Source: Cellulomonas sp. S1-8 (GTDB lineage Bacteria > Actinomycetota > Actinomycetes > Actinomycetales > Cellulomonadaceae). From it: a stretch of 64,000 bases of DNA. Shown here piece after piece: positions 26,952 to 35,049 of the stretch. Position numbers and translations under genes: made by a program. How positions within the stretch are numbered: the first letter of the stretch is position 1; each line of letters starts with the position of its first letter. Under the pieces are notes generated by a model. That model was not told where the DNA came from. It was given only the letters and a program-made list of their open reading frames with translations, and made no database searches. The stretch spans positions 1,488,001-1,552,000 of the forward strand of contig NZ_CP110806.1 in NCBI RefSeq assembly GCF_026184235.1, given 5' to 3'.

Positions 26952-27549
26952 CGTCGACCGGCAGGCCCAGCCAGGAGTGCCAGCCGGTGTGCAGGACGAG
27001 CCACGCCATGAGGCCGTAGCCGGCCTGCCCGGGCAGGCTGCGCGGCGACGTGGCCATGTCGGCGAGCCACTGGTCGTGCGCGGCGAGCGGCGAGTACATG
27101 TCGACGTACGGCACGCGGCGGCGCGCCGCGACGTCGCCGAGCGCGGCGGACAGCTCCGCGAGCCGGTCGCCCTCGTGCGCGGCGCCCGGCGGCGGGCCGA
27201 CGACGAACGCGGGGATGCGCCGCTGGTCGGCGACGTCGAGCACGTTGGCCAGGTTCAGCCGGCTGCGCGCCAGCGACAGGCCGGCGGCGATGTCGGCACG
27301 GCCCAGCGCCACGACGAGCCGGTTGTCGGCGTGCGGCGACAGGCGCCGCGACACCTCGGCGTCCCAGCGCCCACCCAGGTCGGTGCTGGTCTCGCCCGGG
27401 ACGGCGAGCGTGAGGACCGTCAGCGGGTCGGGGGTGCTCGTGCGCGCGGTGACGCGTCCGATCCACCCGAGGCCCTTCGGGTCGCCCGTACCCGCCACGA
27501 GCTCGTCCCCGACGACCGCGAGCCGCAGCGGCAGCTCACCCACGCGCAT
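26944..27549 (-). CDS. SGNH/GDSL-hydrolase-like protein lacking the block I serine
   Basis: A roughly 201-residue protein with an SGNH-like layout: block I reads VVGDELVAGTGDPKGLGWIGR, a central ALGRADI stands where block III would be, and a late LPGQAGYGLMA resembles block V without a clear catalytic DxxH. The GDS serine is replaced by Glu, so normal esterase activity is doubtful. A ligand-binding or altered catalytic role is possible. ATG 27549 is listed; GTG 27543 has better ribosome-site spacing. It is in an operon with the membrane protein downstream. Confidence 0.7.
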   Translation of the reverse strand: MRVGELPLRLAVVGDELVAGTGDPKGLGWIGRVTARTSTPDPLTVLTLAVPGETSTDLGGRWDAEVSRRLSPHADNRLVVALGRADIAAGLSLARSRLNLANVLDVADQRRIPAFVVGPPPGAAHEGDRLAELSAALGDVAARRRVPYVDMYSPLAAHDQWLADMATSPRSLPGQAGYGLMAWLVLHTGWHSWLGLPVDGA

Positions 27550-27695
27550 CACTCCTGCCCTTGGCCGCAGCGCCGGACGGCCCGGTGCGTGCTCGGCGAC
27601 AGTCTCTCAGGCGCAGGGGCGCAGGGGTGTGCGGTTCGCCCGTGCGGGTGGTGCGTGTCGGCGGCGGTCGGGTGCCGCCGTGGGCCCTGCTCGGC

Positions 27696-27851
27696 TCAGC
27701 GGGAGAACACGTGTGTGACGGGTGCGGCGTCGTCGTGGTGCGACGGGGGAGGCGAGCGGTGGCCGAGGCCGTCGTCGCGCACGACGCGGGTGAGCCAGCC
27801 GAGCCAGGAGGCGACGGCGAGGAGCGTGACGACCAACCAGAAGATGTCCAT
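27696..27851 (-). CDS. Small single-pass membrane protein
   Basis: A 51-residue protein beginning MDIFWLVVTLLAVASWLGWL, one transmembrane helix, followed by a His- and Pro-containing cytoplasmic tail (HRSPPPSHHDDAAPV). It is unrecognised. It diverges from the GlxA-type regulator gene; the shared intergenic region has two direct repeats, so it may be that regulator's target. The size is small enough that coding status needs support from homologues. Confidence 0.5.
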   Translation of the reverse strand: MDIFWLVVTLLAVASWLGWLTRVVRDDGLGHRSPPPSHHDDAAPVTHVFSR

Positions 27852-27870
27852 GGCTGAAACTCTGCGCGCA

Positions 27871-27924
27871 TCGATATCGCGCCACGAGTGGCAGAACAGA
27901 CGATGCACGTTGATATCCCGCCAC
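27871..27924. promoter_or_regulatory. Direct repeats, probable AraC-type binding sites
   Basis: TCGATATCGCGCCAC (27871-27885) and TTGATATCCCGCCAC (27910-27924) match at 13 of 15 positions in direct orientation, 39 bp apart. They lie between a divergent small membrane protein gene and a GlxA/AraC-type regulator gene. AraC-family proteins commonly bind such direct repeats. Confidence 0.55.
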
Positions 27925-27943
27925 TCCCGTGCGATCGTGGAGC

Positions 27944-28927
27944 ATGCTCCGAAGCGTCGCCGTGCTCGCCCTGCCCAACGTCGCCGCGTTCGAGCTGGGG
28001 ACCGCGTGCGAGGTGTTCGGCATCGACCGCTCGGACACCGGGGGCCCCTCCTTCGACTTCCGCGTCTGCGGACCCACCCCCGGCGCGGCCGTGCCCACCA
28101 AGAGCGGGTTCTCGATCCTCGTCGAGCACGGCCTCGACGCCACGCGGGACGCCGACCTCGTCGTGGTCCCGGCCTACGGCATGCCGCCCGCGCCGCTGGG
28201 GGACGAGGTCCTCGACGTCCTGCGCGACGCGCACGCCCGCGGCGCCTGGATCCTCAGCATCTGCAGCGGCGCGTTCGCCCTCGGGGAGGCCGGGCTGCTC
28301 GACGGGCGCCGTTGCACGACGCACTGGATGCATGCGGCCGCACTCGCGGCACGCTTCCCGACGGCCACGGTCGACCCCGACGTGCTGTTCGTCGAGGACG
28401 ACCGCATCATCACCGGGGCCGGCACCGCCGCCGGGATCGACGCGTGCCTGCACCTCGTGCGGCGCGAGCTCGGCGCGGCCGCCGCGGCGAGCGTCGCGCG
28501 GCGCATGGTGGTGCCCCCGCAGCGCGACGGCGGCCAGGCCCAGTACGTCGAGACCCCGCTGCCGCCCGAGGCCGAGACGCTGTCCCCGCTGCTCGCCTGG
28601 ATGCTCGAGCACCTCGACGGTGACCTGGGGATACCCGAGCTCGCCGCGCGCGCGCTGATGTCGGAGCGCACGTTCGCGCGCCGGTTCCGCGCCGAGACGG
28701 GCGCGACGCCCGCCGCGTGGGTCGCCCGGCAGCGCGTCGCCCGCGCCCAGGAGCTGCTCGAGCGCACGGACGCCCCCGTCGACGAGGTGGCCCGCCGCTG
28801 CGGCTTCGGCAGCGGGGCGCTGCTGCGGCACCACTTCGCGCGGACGCTCGGCACCACCCCGCTGGCCTACCGCCGGCGCTTCACGTGCACGCAGGACGAC
28901 CAGGTCGAGGACGAGCAGGCCTCCTGA
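27944..28927 (+). CDS. GlxA family transcriptional regulator (DJ-1/PfpI plus AraC domains)
   Basis: A 327-residue regulator with two domains. The N-terminal 180 residues are a DJ-1/PfpI-like amidotransferase fold, with VVVPAYG and the nucleophile-elbow ILSICSGAFALGEAGLLDGRR. The C-terminal 100 residues hold the AraC double helix-turn-helix, including LAARALMSERTFARRFRAETG and VDEVARRCGFGSGALLRHHF. ATG 27944 is used; GTG 27929 is an alternative. The direct repeats just upstream may be its own sites. The ligand is unknown. Confidence 0.9.
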   Translation: MLRSVAVLALPNVAAFELGTACEVFGIDRSDTGGPSFDFRVCGPTPGAAVPTKSGFSILVEHGLDATRDADLVVVPAYGMPPAPLGDEVLDVLRDAHARGAWILSICSGAFALGEAGLLDGRRCTTHWMHAAALAARFPTATVDPDVLFVEDDRIITGAGTAAGIDACLHLVRRELGAAAAASVARRMVVPPQRDGGQAQYVETPLPPEAETLSPLLAWMLEHLDGDLGIPELAARALMSERTFARRFRAETGATPAAWVARQRVARAQELLERTDAPVDEVARRCGFGSGALLRHHFARTLGTTPLAYRRRFTCTQDDQVEDEQAS

Positions 28928-28948
28928 GCGCACTGCGCGCAGGAGGCC
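28918..28948. terminator. Bidirectional terminator between araC-type gene and kgd
   Basis: GGCCTCCTG (28918-28926) pairs with CAGGAGGCC (28940-28948). After one mismatch the stem continues with GCGC-ACT-GCGC (28928-28938). It covers the stop of the GlxA-type gene and ends eight bases before the convergent kgd stop. Confidence 0.75.
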
Positions 28949-28955
28949 CGGACGC

Positions 28956-31900
28956 TCAGCGGGCGAAGGCCTCCTCGATCAGCGCCCGCTGCTCCATCGC
29001 GTGCTTCTTGGCGGACCCGGCCGCGGGCGATGCCGACCCCGGGCGCGACACCGCGCGCAGCGGTCGGCCGACGATCTCCGGCAGGTGCGTGGACACGAAC
29101 GTCCACGGGCCCTGGTTGCGCGGCTCGTCCTGCACCCAGACCAGCTCGGCGTCGCCGAACGGCGCGAGCACCTCCCGGATCACGTCGGGCTCGAACGGGT
29201 AGAGCTGCTCGAACCGCACGATCGCGGTCTGCTGGTCGCCGGACGACACGCGCTGCGCGAGCAGGTCCCAGTAGACCTTGCCCGAGCAGAGCAGGACCCG
29301 CGTCACCTGGTCGGCCTTGGCCGCGGCCAGGTCGTCCCCGATGACCGTGCGGAACGTGCCGGACGAGAAGTCCTGCACGTCGGACGTGGCGGCCTTGAGG
29401 CGCAGCATCGACTTCGGCGTGATGACGACGAGCGGCCGACGCGGCCGCTGGTACGCCTGGCGACGCAGCAGGTGGAAGTGCGAGGCCGGGGTGGAGGGCT
29501 GCGCGACCGTCATGTTGTCCTCGGCCGACATCTGCAGGAACCGCTCGATGCGCGCCGACGAGTGGTCGGGCCCCTGGCCCTCGTACCCGTGGGGGAGCAG
29601 CAGGACCACCGACGAACGCTGCGCCCACTTCTGCTGCGCGGAGGAGATGAACTCGTCGATGACGGTCTGCGCGCCGTTGACGAAGTCGCCGAACTGCGCC
29701 TCCCACAGCACGAGGGCGTCGGGACGCTCGACGGAGTAGCCGTACTCGAAACCGAGGGCCGCGTACTCCGACAGCGAGGAGTCGTACACCCAGAACTTGG
29801 CCTGGTCGCCCGACAGGTACAGCAGCGGCGTCCACTCGGCGCCCGTCTCGCGGTCGTGCAGCACCGCGTGGCGCTGCACGAACGTGCCGCGGCGCGAGTC
29901 CTGCCCGGCCAACCGCACGGGCGTGCCCTCGATGAGCAGCGAGCCGAACGCGAGGATCTCGCCGTAGCCCCAGTCGATGCCGCCCTGACGGCTCATCTGG
30001 TCGCGCTTGGCGAGCAGCTGCGCGAGCTTCGGGTGGACCGTGAAGCCCTCGGGCGGGCTGACGTGCGCCTGCCCGATGCGCTGCAGGACCGACGACGGCA
30101 CGGCGGTCTGCCAGCCGACCATCATCCCGGCGTCCTCGAGCTGCGACTCCGGGCGCTCCAGCCCGGCGACCGTCTCGACGTCGGCGGGCGGCGGGGTCCA
30201 GCCGTCCTCACGGGTCTCCGTGAACACGCGCTCGAGCTGCGACTGGTAGTCGCGCAGCGCCTGCTCGGCCTCCTCGATCGTGATGTCGCCGCGGGCCACG
30301 AGGGTCTCGGTGTACAGCTTGCGCACCGAGCGCTTCGCCTCGATGAGGTTGTACATGAGCGGCTGCGTCATCGACGGGTCGTCGCCCTCGTTGTGGCCGC
30401 GGCGGCGGTAGCAGACCATGTCGATGATGACGTCGCGGTCGAACTGCTCGCGGTACTCGAAGGCCAGCTCGGCGACCCGCACCACGGCCTCGGGGTCGTC
30501 CCCGTTGACGTGGAAGATCGGGACCTGCAGACCCTTGGCCACGTCGGTCGCGTACTGCGAGGAGCGCGACGACGACGGGCCCGTCGTGAACCCGACCTGG
30601 TTGTTGACGATCACGTGGATCGTGCCGCCCGTGCGGTACCCGCGCAGCTGCGCGAGGTTCAGCGTCTCGAACACGACGCCCTGGCCCGCGAAGGCCGCGT
30701 CGCCGTGGATGAGGATCGGCAGCACGGAGAAGCCGTCGCCGCCTAGGTCGATGCGGTCCTGCTTGGCGCGCACGATGCCCTCGAGCACCGGGTCCACGGC
30801 CTCCAGGTGCGACGGGTTCGCCGCGAGGTACACGGCGGTCGTCGCACCGGACTCGGCCGCGAACACGCCCTCGGTGCCCAGGTGGTACTTCACGTCGCCC
30901 GAGCCCTGGACCGACTTCGGGTCCTGGTTTCCCTCGAACTCGCTGAAGATCTGCCCGTAGGACTTGCCGGCGATGTTGGCCAGAACGTTGAGCCGGCCGC
31001 GGTGGGCCATGCCGATGCCGACCTCGTCGAGACCGCCGTTCGCCGCCCGCGACAGGATCGCGTCGAGGAGCGCGATGAGCGACTCCCCGCCCTCGAGCGA
31101 GAACCGCTTCTGTCCCACGTACTTGGTCTGCAGGAACGTCTCGAACGCCTCGGCGGCGTTCAGGCGCCGCAGGATGCGCAGCTGGTCCTCGCGCGGCGTG
31201 CGCGCGTAGCCGGACTCCAGGCGCTCCTGCAGCCAGCGGCGCTGCCGCGGGTCCTGCAGGTGCATGTACTCGGCGCCGACCGTGCGGCAGTACGAGTCGC
31301 GCAGCAGGCCGAGGACGTCGCGCAGGGTCGCGCGCGTCTTGCCGGTGAAGCCCCCGGTGGGGAACGTGCGGTCCAGGTCCCACAGCGTCAGGCCGTGGTT
31401 CTGGACGTCGAGGTCGGGGTGCTTGCGCTGGCGGTAGGCGAGCGGGTCGGTGTCCGCCATCAGGTGCCCGCGCGAGCGGTAGGAGTGGATCAGCTCGGCG
31501 ATGCGCGCCGGCTTGATGGCCTCCGCGTCGGGGTCGTGGTTCGCGTCGCGGACCCAGCGGACCGGCTCGTACGGCACGCGCAGGGCTGCGAAGACCCGGT
31601 CGTAGAACCCGTCCTCGCCGAGCAGCTTGCGCGACAGGATGCGCAGGAAGTCGCCCGACTGGGCGCCCTGGATGATCCGGTGGTCGTAGGTCGAGGTGAT
31701 CGTCAGGACCTTCGAGACGCCCATGCGGTTGAGCTGCTCGTCCGACGTGCCGGCGAACTCCGCCGGGTAGTCCATGGCGCCGACGCCGACGATCGTGCCC
31801 TGCCCCTGCATGAGGCGGGGGACCGAGTGCACGGTCCCGATCGTCCCGGGGTTCGTCAGCGAGAGCGTCGTGCCCGCGAAGTCGTCGACCGTGAGCTTGT

Positions 31901-32756
31901 TGCCGCGCGCCCGGCGCACGACGTCCTCGTACGCGGTCCAGAACTGCGCGAAGTCGAGCGTCTCGGCCTTCTTGATCGACGGCACGAGCAGCTGCCGGGT
32001 GCCGTCCGGCTTCGCCAGGTCGATCGCGAGGCCCAGGTTGACGTGGGCCGGTGCGAGCACGCCCGGCTTGCCGTCGACCAGCGTGTACGACGAGTTCATC
32101 GCGGGCATCTCGCGCACGGCCTCGACCAGCGCGAAGCCGATCAGGTGCGTGAACGACACCTTGCCGCCGCGGCCGCGCGACAGGTGGTTGTTGACGACGA
32201 TCCGGTTGTCGACCATCAGCTTGGCCGGCACCGCGCGCACCGACGTCGCGGTCGGCACCTCGAGCGACGCCTCCATGTTGGTGACGACCCGCGCGGCGGG
32301 ACCGCGCAGCCGCTGCACGTCGTCGACGGCCTTCGAGCCGTCGTCCTCGGGGCGGCGCGTGGCGACCTCGGCGTACGGGGCGGTCGCGGGCTGTGCGGTG
32401 GCGACGGGGGACGGTGCGGCCTCGGCCGGCGGCGCGGGCGACGGGACGCTCGCCCCGGACGTGCCGGACGTCGTCGGCCGGGCTGCCGGTGCCGGCGCGC
32501 GCGACGGCACGGGCGCGGCAGCGGGGGCCGTCGGCGCGGGGGGCGCCGGTGGCGTGGCCGTGGTGGCGTCACCGTTCCTGGCAGCACCGAGCGTCTCGGG
32601 CTTGTAGCCCTCGAAGAAGTCCCACCACGCGGGGTCCACCGCGTTGCGGTCCTTCTGGTACTGCTCGTACAGCTCGTCGACCAGCCACTCGTTCGCGCCG
32701 AAGTCGGCACGGGTGGAGTCGGACTGCGCGTTCTGCGTCACGCTGGGATCGCCCAC
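28956..32756 (-). CDS. kgd: Multifunctional 2-oxoglutarate dehydrogenase E1/E2 (2-oxoglutarate decarboxylase)
   Basis: A 1266-residue fused enzyme of the tricarboxylic acid cycle, the Kgd/SucA/OdhA type of actinobacteria. It begins with the E1 N-terminal tag NEWLVDELYEQYQKD, then an Ala/Pro-rich linker (55-135), an E2-like succinyltransferase domain (about 140-360) ending at the active-site STYDHRIIQGAQSGDF, and the thiamine-diphosphate E1 domain (HRGRLNVLAN, GDAAFAGQG, NNQVGFTT, RRRGHNEGDDPS). The lipoyl domain is absent, as in the class. A GTG start at 32756 is used; GTG 32741 is also possible. Confidence 0.95.
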   Translation of the reverse strand: MGDPSVTQNAQSDSTRADFGANEWLVDELYEQYQKDRNAVDPAWWDFFEGYKPETLGAARNGDATTATPPAPPAPTAPAAAPVPSRAPAPAARPTTSGTSGASVPSPAPPAEAAPSPVATAQPATAPYAEVATRRPEDDGSKAVDDVQRLRGPAARVVTNMEASLEVPTATSVRAVPAKLMVDNRIVVNNHLSRGRGGKVSFTHLIGFALVEAVREMPAMNSSYTLVDGKPGVLAPAHVNLGLAIDLAKPDGTRQLLVPSIKKAETLDFAQFWTAYEDVVRRARGNKLTVDDFAGTTLSLTNPGTIGTVHSVPRLMQGQGTIVGVGAMDYPAEFAGTSDEQLNRMGVSKVLTITSTYDHRIIQGAQSGDFLRILSRKLLGEDGFYDRVFAALRVPYEPVRWVRDANHDPDAEAIKPARIAELIHSYRSRGHLMADTDPLAYRQRKHPDLDVQNHGLTLWDLDRTFPTGGFTGKTRATLRDVLGLLRDSYCRTVGAEYMHLQDPRQRRWLQERLESGYARTPREDQLRILRRLNAAEAFETFLQTKYVGQKRFSLEGGESLIALLDAILSRAANGGLDEVGIGMAHRGRLNVLANIAGKSYGQIFSEFEGNQDPKSVQGSGDVKYHLGTEGVFAAESGATTAVYLAANPSHLEAVDPVLEGIVRAKQDRIDLGGDGFSVLPILIHGDAAFAGQGVVFETLNLAQLRGYRTGGTIHVIVNNQVGFTTGPSSSRSSQYATDVAKGLQVPIFHVNGDDPEAVVRVAELAFEYREQFDRDVIIDMVCYRRRGHNEGDDPSMTQPLMYNLIEAKRSVRKLYTETLVARGDITIEEAEQALRDYQSQLERVFTETREDGWTPPPADVETVAGLERPESQLEDAGMMVGWQTAVPSSVLQRIGQAHVSPPEGFTVHPKLAQLLAKRDQMSRQGGIDWGYGEILAFGSLLIEGTPVRLAGQDSRRGTFVQRHAVLHDRETGAEWTPLLYLSGDQAKFWVYDSSLSEYAALGFEYGYSVERPDALVLWEAQFGDFVNGAQTVIDEFISSAQQKWAQRSSVVLLLPHGYEGQGPDHSSARIERFLQMSAEDNMTVAQPSTPASHFHLLRRQAYQRPRRPLVVITPKSMLRLKAATSDVQDFSSGTFRTVIGDDLAAAKADQVTRVLLCSGKVYWDLLAQRVSSGDQQTAIVRFEQLYPFEPDVIREVLAPFGDAELVWVQDEPRNQGPWTFVSTHLPEIVGRPLRAVSRPGSASPAAGSAKKHAMEQRALIEEAFAR

Positions 32757-32891
32757 TTCCGGTGCGCGGTCACGGACCGCGCCGTCGTCAGTTCTGTTGA
32801 CGACAACACTACGTGCTCGACGAGGCCGGAGGCCTCTTGCGGAGCGTGGTCGGCGATGATCTGCGCAGCCTCTTCACCCCGTGGTGGGCCG

Positions 32892-32906
32892 GGGGTCAAC
32901 GACCCC
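32892..32906 (-). terminator. Possible terminator after the histidine kinase gene
   Basis: GGGGTC-AAC-GACCCC forms a perfect six-pair hairpin 73 bp past the kinase stop and 136 bp before kgd. A smaller CCCGC/GCGGG stem (32912-32925) is adjacent. The rest of the 32757-32978 gap shows a 14-bp dyad, TGTTG-ACGA-CAACA (32795-32808), near the kgd promoter region, of unknown meaning. Confidence 0.4.
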
Positions 32907-32978
32907 TCAAGCCCGCCTGCGCGGGTTGTCAAGCCCGGGTCGTCGGCACCCCTGCCTGCCGGGCGCCGCCGGGGACCG

Positions 32979-34097
32979 TCAGCGTCGGACCGGGCTCACG
33001 CGCGGCGTGCCCGCCGTGCCGGGACGCGCCGGCAGCCGCACCCGCATGGTGCAGCCGGACGGGGAGTCCGCGACCTCGACCGACCCGCCGTGCAGCTCGA
33101 CGGCCCAGCGCACGATCGCCAGGCCCAGCCCCGTGCCCCCGGTCGATCCCTGGCCGGTGAGCGCCGGGGTGTTGCCACGCACGAAGCGCTCGAACACGTG
33201 CGCGCGCTGGTCGCGTGCGATGCCCGGCCCGTGGTCCACCACGTCGATCCGCACGTCGTGACCGTCGCGGCGCGCCACGACGGTCACCTCGTCGTCCGGT
33301 GGCGAGTGCCGGGCCGCGTTCTGCAGGAGGTTCGCGACGACCTGGTGCAGCCGCTCGGGGTCGGCCAGGACCGTCAGGTCGGCCGGCTCGACGTCGACCC
33401 GGAAGCGCAGCCGCTTGTCCGCCCCGACCAGCGACGCCTCGTCGGCCGCCTGGCGCAGCAGCTCGCCGACGTGCACGTCCTCGATGCGCAGGGTCATCGC
33501 GCCCGCCTCGACGCGCGACAGGTCGAGCAGCGACGACACCAGGCGCGACAGCCGCTCCGTCTGCGCGAGCGCGACCGCGAGCGTCGCCGGGTCGGGCGGG
33601 CTGACACCGTCGACCATGTTCTCGAGCTGCGCCTGCAGCGCCGTCACGGGCGTGCGCAGCTCGTGCGAGACGTTCGCGACGAGCTCGCGGCGGAACGTGT
33701 CGAGCTGCTCGAGGTCGTCGGCCATGGTGTTGAACGCCTCGGCGAGCTGCCCGACCTCGTCGCGGCTCGTCGAGCGCACCCGGCGGCTGTAGTCGCCGCC
33801 CGCCATCGCACGCGCCGCCTCGGTCATCTCGCGCAGCGGCGACGTCATGCCGCGCGCCAGGACCTGCGTCACGACGAGGGACAGCGCGATCGCCAGCGGC
33901 AGCGTGCGGCTGGGGCCGAGCGCCTGCCCGTAGCCGACCCAGATCACGAACGCGGCGAGGGTGACCGTCGCCGCGACGACGACGCCCAGCTTGATCTTGA
34001 TGCTGCGCAGCGGGTCGAGCGGACGGACGTCCGGGATCCGCCAGCGGTCGGCGTCGCCCCGCGCGTGGCGCGCCGGTGGCTCCGCGGGGGCGGTCAC
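32979..34097 (-). CDS. Sensor histidine kinase
   Basis: A 372-residue membrane kinase. Two hydrophobic helices lie close together (residues 36-55 and 66-82) with almost no extracytoplasmic loop, suggesting it senses within the membrane or needs a partner. A HAMP domain follows (RGMTSPLREMTEAARAMAGGDY), then the H-box ANVSHELRTP with His145, and HATPase motifs NLLQNAARHS, DHGPGI and GGTGLGLAIV. Its GTG start overlaps the response regulator stop by four bases. The partner is encoded directly upstream. The signal is unknown. Confidence 0.93.
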   Translation of the reverse strand: MTAPAEPPARHARGDADRWRIPDVRPLDPLRSIKIKLGVVVAATVTLAAFVIWVGYGQALGPSRTLPLAIALSLVVTQVLARGMTSPLREMTEAARAMAGGDYSRRVRSTSRDEVGQLAEAFNTMADDLEQLDTFRRELVANVSHELRTPVTALQAQLENMVDGVSPPDPATLAVALAQTERLSRLVSSLLDLSRVEAGAMTLRIEDVHVGELLRQAADEASLVGADKRLRFRVDVEPADLTVLADPERLHQVVANLLQNAARHSPPDDEVTVVARRDGHDVRIDVVDHGPGIARDQRAHVFERFVRGNTPALTGQGSTGGTGLGLAIVRWAVELHGGSVEVADSPSGCTMRVRLPARPGTAGTPRVSPVRR

Positions 34098-34849
34098 CGG
34101 GGTTCGTCCGCACCCGGGTCGTCGGCGTTCGGCGTCGGCTCGTACGCGTAGCCGACGCCGTGCACCGTGCGGATCAGGTCAGGTCCCAGCTTGCGGCGCA
34201 GCGCCTTGATGTGGGAGTCGACCGTGCGCGTGCCGCTCGCGTCGACCCAGTCCCACACGTCCGCGAGCAGCCGCTCGCGGGTCAGCACCGTGCGCGGCGA
34301 GGCCGCGAGCGTCAGCAGCAGGTCGAACTCGGTGGGCGTCAGGTGCACCTCGGTGCCCGCCCGCACCACGCGGCGCTGCGCGCTGTCGATCGTCACGTCG
34401 CCGACGACGAGCGGCGGGTCCGGCTGCTGCACGGTCGCGAGCTCGGCCGCACGGGCGGCGCGCTCGGTGCGCCGCAGCAGCACCTTCGTGCGCGCGACGA
34501 GCTCCCGCATGGAGAACGGCTTCGTCATGTAGTCGTCGGCGCCCACGCCGAGGCCGACGAGCATGTCGGTCTCGTCGTCGCGCGCCGTGAGCATCAGGAC
34601 GGGCACGGGCCGCTCGGCCTGGATCTGACGGCAGACCTCCAGGCCGTCGATGCCGGGCAGCATGACGTCGAGCACGACGACGTCCGGCTGCAGCCGGGCG
34701 GCTGCGGCGACGCCCGCGTGGCCGTCGCCGACGGCCTCGACGGTCCAGCCCTCGGCGCTGAGCCGGTGCACGATCGCCTGGGCGATGGCGGGCTCGTCCT
34801 CGACGACGAGGACGGTGGTGACGCCCGGACGCGGCACGGTGGTGACCAT
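34094..34849 (-). CDS. OmpR family response regulator
   Basis: A 251-residue two-domain regulator. The receiver has the acidic pair in VVEDEP, phospho-acceptor Asp61 in VVLDVMLPG, and the conserved Lys in MTKPFS. The C-terminal OmpR-type winged helix is seen in LTPTEFDLLLTLAASPRTVLTRERLLADVWDW and TVDSHIKALRRKLG. ATG 34849 is preferred over 34867. First gene of a two-gene operon with the kinase; it diverges from the CNNM gene pair across about 190 bp. Confidence 0.94.
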   Translation of the reverse strand: MVTTVPRPGVTTVLVVEDEPAIAQAIVHRLSAEGWTVEAVGDGHAGVAAAARLQPDVVVLDVMLPGIDGLEVCRQIQAERPVPVLMLTARDDETDMLVGLGVGADDYMTKPFSMRELVARTKVLLRRTERAARAAELATVQQPDPPLVVGDVTIDSAQRRVVRAGTEVHLTPTEFDLLLTLAASPRTVLTRERLLADVWDWVDASGTRTVDSHIKALRRKLGPDLIRTVHGVGYAYEPTPNADDPGADEPR

Positions 34850-34932
34850 GGGGCCAGCGTGGCACACGGACCCGTGGGCGGCGCTGTCCGACCCTCGGCA
34901 GCGTCCGCCGGTGTCCGTAGGATGTGCTCACC

Positions 34933-35049
34933 ATGAGCAGCTCAAGTCGCTGCCGGCATCGCGCCCCGGTCCCGGTGGGACGCGAGAACGCCGGCCCCCC
35001 CTCGCCCCCTCGTACCGCGCGCCCACCGCGCGGGGTGCTCCCGTGCTGA
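34933..35049 (+). CDS. Putative upstream ORF overlapping the CNNM transporter start
   Basis: A 38-codon frame opens with MSSSSRCRHRAPVPVG and stops at 35047-35049, overlapping the GTG of the CNNM gene by seven bases. A -10 TAGGAT (34918-34923) is nine bases upstream of its ATG. Ribosomes ending here could restart at the CNNM GTG. It is Arg/Pro-rich. It may only be chance, as no homologue is recognised. It occupies most of the 190-bp gap. Confidence 0.35.
   Translation: MSSSSRCRHRAPVPVGRENAGPPSPPRTARPPRGVLPC

Noticed and set aside
32795..32808. Operator dyad TGTTG-ACGA-CAACA before kgd
   Set aside because: Arms are only five bases and there is no second copy, so it was not listed as a site on its own.
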